NCBI GenBank assembly: GCA_002500925.1
Contig: DLTN01000090.1
Location: 1 to 11,400 of the forward strand
DNA length: 11,400 bases
Reading direction: 5' to 3'
Origin: Gemmatimonadales bacterium UBA7835
GTDB lineage: Bacteria > Gemmatimonadota > Gemmatimonadetes > Longimicrobiales > Gaopeijiaceae
The position numbers were made by a program, and so were the translations under genes. Shown here one piece after another: positions 7,388 through 11,400 of this stretch. Positions within the stretch are counted from its first letter, which is position 1. Every line of letters begins with the position of its first letter. The notes beneath the pieces were generated by a model. It was given only the letters and a program-made list of their open reading frames with translations, was not told where the DNA came from and did not search any database.

Positions 7388-7435
7388 CATGGTGGAATCA
7401 GCTAAGCGCGAGCCCTGATGCTCGCGACCACCGTG
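7388..7435 (+). terminator. Bipartite hairpin after the M16 operon (possible terminator without T-run, or structured RNA)
   Basis: An inner 7-bp stem CGCGAGC (7407-7413)/GCTCGCG (7420-7426) with loop CCTGAT is enclosed by an 8-bp outer stem CATGGTGG (7388-7395)/CCACCGTG (7428-7435) that includes one T-G wobble. An 11-nt bulge on the 5' side faces a single A. It begins 18 nt after the stop codon of the second M16 gene, a terminator position, but no T-tract follows, so classical intrinsic termination is doubtful. It may stabilise the mRNA 3' end instead. Confidence 0.45.
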
Positions 7436-7456
7436 ACTGGAAGTGTCTGCAGCGGT

Positions 7457-7484
7457 TTGACGAAGTCACGTTAAGCTGTATTCA
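7457..7484 (+). promoter_or_regulatory. Possible promoter of the sigma-factor gene
   Basis: TTGACG (7457-7462), a 16-nt spacer and TATTCA (7479-7484) make a partial housekeeping-type promoter. It would give an mRNA with a leader of about 200 nt. No GGAAC-type ECF autoregulatory promoter was seen in this spacer. The match is modest. Confidence 0.3.
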
Positions 7485-7676
7485 GTAGTCAGTACGTTCA
7501 GTGTTAATCGCCTCGTGAAGAACTGTCCTACTTTCGCCCTCTGGCAGTGTCACAATAATAGGACGACTGGTATTTAAAGCCCAGCGCTACTGGGTATTCG
7601 TGGCTTGGCACGCAGTATGCACTGTAAGTGGCCTGTATCGGGAGGGCGCGCGATAGGAAAGCGGACTGCCACCGCG

Positions 7677-7687
7677 AGGAGGTGGAG
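7677..7687 (+). promoter_or_regulatory. Strong ribosome binding site deciding the sigma-factor start
   Basis: AGGAGGTGGAG contains the near-complete anti-16S complement AGGAGGTG and a second GGAG (7684-7687) that ends 7 nt before ATG 7695. It argues strongly against more upstream starts in the same frame. Confidence 0.75.
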
Positions 7688-7694
7688 ATTGGTT

Positions 7695-8342
7695 ATGGGA
7701 CGACAGAAGAGAGAAACCGATTTGCAGATCTTACCGAGTGAGGCTCGGGAGCATCGGCGAATGCTCGGTGAGATGACTGACTCGGAGGTGGTCCAAGCTT
7801 CTCTCGATGGTGACGCTCGTGCCTTCGGAGAACTCGTCCGCCGGTATGACAAAAGACTACTCAACTTCGTCTATCGAACGATCGGGGATCGAGATCGCGG
7901 TCAGGACTTAGTTCAGGAGACCTTTGTTCGGGTCTATAGGCACCTTCATCGCTTCGATCAGACTAAGAAGTTCTCAACCTGGATCTACACAATCGCTAGC
8001 AACCTCGCGAAGAACGAGCTTCGGAATCGGTCTCGCAATCCTCTCGTGCTGTTCCAGACACTCAAGAAGAACTGGGATGCCGACAACCGACCACTCGAAT
8101 GGGAGGACACTCAGTACAAACCAGACGATCTGTTCAGAAAGAGGCACCTACGTGCCAAGGTTGAACAGGCTGTTAAGCAGCTACCCGAGCATCACCGCGT
8201 CGTTTTCGTTCTTCGAGAGATGGAAGGAAAAACCTACGAGGAGATAGCGGACATCACTGGCTGTAATCTGGGTACCGTAAAGAGTCGGCTGAACCGAGCC
8301 CGGAACAACTTCGCGCACATCATTGCGCCGATGATTGAATGA
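7695..8342 (+). CDS. ECF-type RNA polymerase sigma-70 factor (RpoE-like)
   Basis: The 215-residue protein (from ATG 7695) has sigma region 2 at about residues 43-112, with the core-binding segment DRDRGQDLVQETFVRVY (66-81) and the -10-recognition helix FSTWIYTIASNLAKNELR (93-110). After a short linker, region 4 at about 157-207 contains LPEHHRVVFVLREMEGKTYEEIA and the helix-turn-helix GTVKSRLNRAR (193-203), which reads the -35 element. Regions 1 and 3 are absent, as in ECF factors. It directs core polymerase to an alternative regulon. The N-terminal 25 residues are an extra charged tail; an alternative start at M27 (MTDSE, 7773) would give the usual ECF length, but the Shine-Dalgarno at 7677-7687 supports 7695. 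A zf-HC2 anti-sigma gene follows 174 nt downstream, the common cognate arrangement. The regulon is not known. Confidence 0.95.
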   Translation: MGRQKRETDLQILPSEAREHRRMLGEMTDSEVVQASLDGDARAFGELVRRYDKRLLNFVYRTIGDRDRGQDLVQETFVRVYRHLHRFDQTKKFSTWIYTIASNLAKNELRNRSRNPLVLFQTLKKNWDADNRPLEWEDTQYKPDDLFRKRHLRAKVEQAVKQLPEHHRVVFVLREMEGKTYEEIADITGCNLGTVKSRLNRARNNFAHIIAPMIE

Positions 8343-8440
8343 CCCGAGTAGTTTTCGGTAGCGAGGTACGTCAAGGCTGAGGGGAAAGCACCGATTCCCT
8401 GAAAAATTCATAGGGACTCGTGCGGAACTGGGGAACCCGG

Positions 8441-8513
8441 CGACAGCGCGTCAGTATCATCTGAGCGTGGTTCCCAGGCCGATAGAGTCTGGGCCTAGAT
8501 CGGCGAGCTGTCG
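8441..8513 (+). other. Structured-looking spacer RNA before the anti-sigma gene
   Basis: The 174-nt spacer 8343-8516 carries several inverted repeats. CGACAGC (8441-8447) pairs perfectly with GCTGTCG (8507-8513), which ends 3 nt before the anti-sigma ATG. Inside are TCAG/CTGA (8451-8454/8461-8464) and GCCGAT/ATCGGC (8478-8483/8499-8504), giving a three-way-junction-like fold. An alternative pairing joins CTGGGGAACC (8428-8437) to GGTTCCCAG (8469-8477). Folding would enclose the start-codon vicinity and could control anti-sigma translation. It lacks D- and T-loop consensus, so it is not a tRNA despite the 73-nt span. It matches no riboswitch that I recognise. Confidence 0.35.
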
Positions 8514-8516
8514 CGA

Positions 8517-9080
8517 ATGAATTGTACCGACGTCGTAGAGTGTTTCACCGACTACCTCGATGGCGCATCAGCGCCAAGCGAGGAGATAGCGATAGAAGAG
8601 CATTTGCAGCAGTGCCCTGAATGTTCACGATACAGGGACGTACTCGTTCACGGTGCTGAGCTGCTCCGGGATCTGCCGGAACCCGAACTGAAAGATGACT
8701 TTACGCCGAGGCTTGAGCATCGGCTCTTTCACGTAGATGACGACCGGGCCATTGCGGCCCATTCCGGTTCCCGTACTCAGGCGATGACTGTTGTAGGGAT
8801 TGCGCTGCTGCTGACAGGGGTCGCGTGGTCACCGACTCTGTTTTTGCGCGTACCTGCGGTCGAACTCCCAGTCGTTGTCGTGGACGAGCCTCCTCTTCAC
8901 GGACCAGGGTACCCGTCTTATACGATGCCGATCGATGTTCTAGATTCAAATCCGTCGGACCAGGTAGCCCGTCTTGAAGAAAATCTATGGGTGAATCAAC
9001 TGATCTACGATTATTCACCTCTCTCAGATCGGTATGAGCGGCGTCCGCGGGTACGTCGTGTCGGTCAGTTTGACCGCTGA
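8517..9080 (+). CDS. Membrane-anchored zf-HC2 anti-sigma factor
   Basis: Residues 1-40 form a zinc-binding anti-sigma domain with C3, then H29-x3-C33-x2-C36, the HxxxCxxC signature that folds around the cognate ECF sigma factor. A single hydrophobic segment at about 88-110 (MTVVGIALLLTGVAW) is the likely membrane span, and a poorly conserved proline- and aspartate-rich tail (111-187) would be periplasmic. From family knowledge the cytoplasmic zinc domain holds the sigma factor inactive until an envelope or redox signal releases it. Gene order sigma then anti-sigma supports pairing with the upstream ECF gene. The spacer between them is unusually long (174 nt) and structured-looking for such a pair, which are often overlapping. 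The TGA stop overlaps the apparent CTG start of holA. No strong Shine-Dalgarno is seen before ATG 8517. Confidence 0.9.
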   Translation: MNCTDVVECFTDYLDGASAPSEEIAIEEHLQQCPECSRYRDVLVHGAELLRDLPEPELKDDFTPRLEHRLFHVDDDRAIAAHSGSRTQAMTVVGIALLLTGVAWSPTLFLRVPAVELPVVVVDEPPLHGPGYPSYTMPIDVLDSNPSDQVARLEENLWVNQLIYDYSPLSDRYERRPRVRRVGQFDR

Positions 9081-10078
9081 ACGCATCAGACGCAGTTCCC
9101 GCTCTAGGCAAATCACGAGGGGGCGTATTTTACCTCCATGGTGCCGATCATTTCCGTAAGGAAGAAGCCGTTCGGTCATTGATCAAAGCTCATGTGGAAG
9201 AAGCGACGCGCGATTTCAATCTGGACCTTCTAAGAGGGAGTGAGGTCAACACAGAGACGTTAGCTTCGGTAATTGCGACGCCGCCTATGATGGCTGAATG
9301 GCGAGTCGTGGTGCTTCGCGAGGTAGAGGGTCTCGCGTCCTCTAAGCACGCCCGAGATGAGTTAGTTCGGATAGCGCAGGATCCTCCTCCGGGGCTCGCA
9401 TTGATCATGAGTTGCACAGTCCCGGTGGGATCGAAGGCCAAGTTCTATGCTTCTTTAGCCAAGGTCTCGCAGTCTACTGAATTCAAAGCGATCACTGACG
9501 CTGATGTCCCTGGTTGGATCATGGACCGGGCGGAGGCTGAGCATCAAGTCGAGTTTAGTGCCGATGCGGCCCGGGCACTTGGTGTTGCGATTGGCAACAA
9601 CTTGGGTGTCCTCTCCCAAGAACTCACGAAACTCGCTGATTTTGTGGGTGACCGACGTACAGTTCAGGTTGAGGACGTAGAGGCTGCAGGAACAACGCTC
9701 CCTTCTCAGGATCGCTGGAGGTGGTTCGATCTTGTGGGAGAGAGAAAATTCGAGGAGGCTGCCAGGACTCTGCCAATTTTACTGCAGCAGGGGGAGAATG
9801 GCGTTGGTCTCGTAATTGGATTGGCGACTCACCTGCTGCGCTTAGGAATCGTGGCGGAGGAAGGACCCGGAGGGCTTGAGCATGCATTGCCGAGGCATCA
9901 GCAGTGGCTGGCCAGCAGGATTGCCAGTCAGGCATTGGAGTGGACGCAAGACGAAATCGACGAGGCGCTTGGGTCTCTCCTAGACGTAGATCGTCTCCTA
10001 AAGGCAAGTCCGCACACGGATGAGCATTTTCTAGAAGCGTGGATCCTCGGCATTCGGGTGCGAGCGGAGGTAGAATGA
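9077..10078 (+). CDS. holA: DNA polymerase III subunit delta, apparent CTG start
   Basis: HolA is the clamp-loader delta subunit that opens the beta sliding clamp. The sequence shows the conserved N-terminal block GGVFYLHGADHFRKEEAVRS, then TPPMMAEWRVVVLREVEGL, the AAA-like end of domain I (FKAITDADVPGWI), the domain II segment with NNLGVLSQELTKLADF, and a helical C-terminal collar domain ending HTDEHFLEAWILGIR. The frame is open only from 9074 (TGA at 9071-9073), and between there and the YLHG motif it has no ATG, GTG or TTG. The first such codon, TTG 9179, lies after the conserved motif and is too late. CTG 9077-9079, overlapping the anti-sigma TGA as CTGA, is the best candidate and gives 333 residues, a normal length. 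A frameshift or sequencing error near the 5' end is the alternative. The stop overlaps the next ATG by 4 nt. Identity is confident; the start is not. Confidence 0.88.
   Translation: MNASDAVPALGKSRGGVFYLHGADHFRKEEAVRSLIKAHVEEATRDFNLDLLRGSEVNTETLASVIATPPMMAEWRVVVLREVEGLASSKHARDELVRIAQDPPPGLALIMSCTVPVGSKAKFYASLAKVSQSTEFKAITDADVPGWIMDRAEAEHQVEFSADAARALGVAIGNNLGVLSQELTKLADFVGDRRTVQVEDVEAAGTTLPSQDRWRWFDLVGERKFEEAARTLPILLQQGENGVGLVIGLATHLLRLGIVAEEGPGGLEHALPRHQQWLASRIASQALEWTQDEIDEALGSLLDVDRLLKASPHTDEHFLEAWILGIRVRAEVE
10066..10070 (+). promoter_or_regulatory. Ribosome binding site of the SPOR-protein gene
   Basis: GGAGG lies within the end of holA, 4 nt before ATG 10075. Together with the signal peptide that starts there, it supports 10075 over the GTG at 10039 in the same frame. 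Confidence 0.65.
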
Positions 10079-10962
10079 AAATCAGACCAGGTGTGACACA
10101 ACGGACGAGTGGTGACCGGCCGATCCTGATCACACTTCTCATTGCGGTCGTGGTATTGTTGGCAAATCCTGAGCTTGTTTCGGCTCAATCCCCACTTGAG
10201 CAGGTGGAGCGTCTCACTCGGTTGGGAAGTACGGAGGAGGCTCGAGCGATACTACTTGAGTGGTGGGAAAACGACCGTATCGAGGCATCGCGTAGGGAGA
10301 GACAACGAGGCCTGTGGCTTCGGGGGAGACTGACTGTCGATCCTAGGCAAGCCGAACTCGACTTCCAGCGGCTAGCCCTGCTATACCCGAGTGGGCAGTT
10401 CGCTCCTGACGCCGTGCTCAGGCTGGCCCAGGCTGCATGGGCTATGGGGGATGAAGATGCTGCACGCAGGCATCTGGACACCTTGGAGCGGGACTACCCT
10501 CGATCGGAGGCGTTTGAGCGAGCAAGGGAGTGGATCGCGGATGCGGGGCCACTTCCTCCGCGGGGTGACATCCCTACAACTTCCGATGGTGGGGTTCCAG
10601 AAGAGTTAGGGTCGCCAGAGGTTCAGGTCGCTCAGGAGTCGACGGTTGGGGACCCGGAAGCGGATGAGTTGAACGCTGTGGACGACGCTAGTGAGTCTGT
10701 CCATGTATCAGTGATGAATTATCAGGTCCAGCTAGGAGCTTTCGCGCACTACGATCGTGCGGTCGCTCTGTATGAAGAGGTTAGCGCGAGAGGGATAGAT
10801 GTCCGCATTGTGACTGTCGATGGGAGTCAATTCACCCACGTACGTGCTGGTCGCTTTTCTGTTCGGTCAGAAGCGGTCCAGTTGCTCGAAGCATTAGCCG
10901 AGCAGGGGATAAGGGCAGCGTTGGTTAGAGACGATAGGGAAGAGAGACCAGCTGGAAGCTAG
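10075..10962 (+). CDS. Secreted TPR and SPOR-domain cell-envelope protein
   Basis: The 295-residue protein begins with a Sec-type signal peptide: basic MKIRPGVTQR, a hydrophobic core at 17-30 (ILITLLIAVVVLLA) and a probable signal peptidase I site VSA-QS after residue 37. Residues about 40-155 form TPR-like helices (ARAILLEWW; ELDFQRLALLYP; ARRHLDTLERDYP), similar to BamD/CpoB-type repeats. An acidic, low-complexity linker spans 160-210. A SPOR domain covers about 213-286, opening YQVQLGAFAHYDRAVAL and including THVRAGRFSVRSEA. SPOR domains bind denuded glycan strands of peptidoglycan, often at division septa, so a periplasmic cell-wall role is likely. The ATGA overlap with holA indicates co-translation. 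The partner and precise role are unknown. Confidence 0.9.
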   Translation: MKIRPGVTQRTSGDRPILITLLIAVVVLLANPELVSAQSPLEQVERLTRLGSTEEARAILLEWWENDRIEASRRERQRGLWLRGRLTVDPRQAELDFQRLALLYPSGQFAPDAVLRLAQAAWAMGDEDAARRHLDTLERDYPRSEAFERAREWIADAGPLPPRGDIPTTSDGGVPEELGSPEVQVAQESTVGDPEADELNAVDDASESVHVSVMNYQVQLGAFAHYDRAVALYEEVSARGIDVRIVTVDGSQFTHVRAGRFSVRSEAVQLLEALAEQGIRAALVRDDREERPAGS

Positions 10963-10968
10963 GCGTGG

Positions 10969-11400
10969 TCAGCCCGCTGGCATCCCTGAGTTCCACATAT
11001 CAACGACTATCTTCCAAGACCCATCTGACTGCTTTTTCCATGTATGAAAGTCGCGCACAACATCTCGTCCTGGCTCCTCCCCTTCACGCTCAATCGTGAT
11101 GTTACCAATAGCGAAGGTCCATCCTATATCACCGGACGCGGCAACCTCTGTCCGGATGAGTTCAAAGTCGAGAGAAACACCTGGCGTGACAATAAAGCCG
11201 AATTGGTAGTCCTGAACTCCTTCAAGGCCCTCGTCTACGATTTCTGCATTCGGTGGAATCATGATGGCCGTTTCGTCGTACATACTGACGACCGCTTCAG
11301 CGTTCTTGCTAGAGGCAGCTGCTTGATACGCCAAAGCCGCTGATCGTAAAGCCTCGATTTCTGTTTGCGCCCCTGTATTCCCGGTTGTGTCGGCTAAATC
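10969..11400 (-). CDS. SnoaL-like/DUF4440 (NTF2-fold) protein, 5'-truncated by the window edge
   Basis: The minus-strand frame is open to the right edge and gives 143 visible residues, so the TTG at 11334 is internal. After about 10 residues of low-complexity sequence (DLADTTGNTGAQ), it reads EIEALRSAALAYQAAASSKN, then VVSMYDETAIMIPPNAEIVDE, then alternating strands ending DFHTWKKQSDGSWKIVVDMWNSG. This is the pattern of DUF4440/SnoaL-like cone-shaped NTF2 folds, including the closing SDGSWKIVVDMW strand. The low-complexity start suggests a linker after an export signal or lipoprotein anchor lying outside the window; that is a guess. The family is functionally mixed (small-molecule binding or isomerase-like), so no reaction can be assigned. 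It is convergent with the SPOR gene, with 6 nt between stops and no terminator in the gap. Confidence 0.82.
   Translation of the reverse strand, partial: DLADTTGNTGAQTEIEALRSAALAYQAAASSKNAEAVVSMYDETAIMIPPNAEIVDEGLEGVQDYQFGFIVTPGVSLDFELIRTEVAASGDIGWTFAIGNITIEREGEEPGRDVVRDFHTWKKQSDGSWKIVVDMWNSGMPAG

Larger units (their letters stand above)
7371..7694. other. 324-nt non-coding spacer upstream of the sigma-factor gene
   Basis: I find no convincing gene here. In order it holds a long bipartite hairpin (7388-7435), a possible promoter (7457-7484), short direct repeats (GTTAA at 7470-7474 and 7503-7507; TTCAGT at 7481-7486 and 7497-7502), a small hairpin CCCAG-CGCTA-CTGGG (7580-7594) in the probable leader, and a strong ribosome binding site (7677-7687). 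The sigma-factor frame is open upstream to a TTG at 7605, but those 30 codons look unlike sigma factors and lie before the strong Shine-Dalgarno. Confidence 0.6.

Noticed and set aside
7605..7694. Longer sigma factor from TTG 7605
   Set aside because: The extra 30 residues are unlike sigma factors and precede the near-perfect Shine-Dalgarno at 7677-7687.
8381..8400. Intrinsic terminator after the sigma gene (GGGGAA/TTCCCT hairpin)
   Set aside because: The stem is short with a G-U pair, and it is followed by GAAAAATTC rather than a T-run on the coding strand.
8424..8464. ECF autoregulatory promoter (GGAAC at 8424 and 8432, CGTC at 8449, TCTGA at 8460)
   Set aside because: The spacings between the -35-like and -10-like parts (20-23 nt or more) do not fit the usual 16-18 nt.
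8441..8513. tRNA gene (73-nt span with a 7-bp closing stem)
   Set aside because: There is no T-loop GTTCRANNC pattern, no D-loop consensus and no proper anticodon arm on either strand.
10039..10074. SPOR-protein start at GTG 10039
   Set aside because: It would put 12 extra residues before the signal peptide. ATG 10075 has GGAGG 4 nt upstream and an ATGA overlap with holA.
9179..10078. holA starting at TTG 9179
   Set aside because: The conserved N-terminal motif YLHGADHFRKEEA is encoded just upstream in the same frame, so this start is too late.
1..11400. Mobile element, CRISPR array or defence island
   Set aside because: No transposase or integrase genes, no regularly spaced repeats and no att-like duplications were seen; gene content is ordinary chromosomal.

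Overview
The window looks like a chromosomal core region of a free-living, diderm-type bacterium with moderate G+C (roughly mid-50s percent by eye). There are no insertion sequences, phage genes, CRISPR arrays, rRNAs or tRNAs. The gene set and the protein flavour (paired M16 peptidases, an ECF sigma and zinc-finger anti-sigma beside holA and a SPOR protein, an iodotyrosine-deiodinase-like nitroreductase) remind me of environmental, probably marine, Gemmatimonadota. That assignment is inference from memory and was not tested.

Layout. (1) 1-929, plus strand: the 3' part of an IYD-like nitroreductase, then, 20 nt later, a small ArsC/Spx-family thioredoxin-fold gene. Its catalytic cysteine codon is TGA, and a hairpin with bacterial SECIS geometry follows directly. 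This candidate selenoprotein is the most notable item in the window. (2) 975-2093, minus strand: a PLP aminotransferase resembling the VioD/capreomycidine-synthase branch, convergent with the selenoprotein gene. (3) 2326-7370, plus strand: a tight four-gene run of gpmI, a TPR protein, a catalytic M16 zinc peptidase and a non-catalytic M16 partner, with 1-nt, 19-nt and 4-nt junctions. (4) 7371-7694: a 324-nt non-coding stretch with a long bipartite hairpin, a possible promoter and a near-perfect ribosome binding site. (5) 7695-10962, plus strand: an ECF sigma factor, a structured-looking 174-nt spacer, a membrane zf-HC2 anti-sigma factor, holA (DNA polymerase III delta, apparently with a CTG start overlapping the preceding stop) and a secreted TPR-SPOR protein. 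(6) 10969-11400, minus strand: a SnoaL/DUF4440-type protein cut by the window edge and convergent with the SPOR gene.

How the genes fit together. The sigma and anti-sigma genes form a usual envelope-stress module and are followed by a replication-clamp-loader gene and a cell-envelope gene, perhaps by co-transcription. The M16 pair probably acts as one heterodimeric peptidase. The IYD-like flavoenzyme and the Sec-containing reductase are neighbours that could share a redox role, but nothing in the sequence shows a shared substrate. Several true starts differ from the nearest ATG/GTG/TTG-initiated reading frame: the selenoprotein (585 rather than 633), the sigma factor (7695), holA (no ATG/GTG/TTG upstream of conserved sequence) and the SPOR protein (10075). 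The first and last genes are both truncated at their 5' ends by the window.
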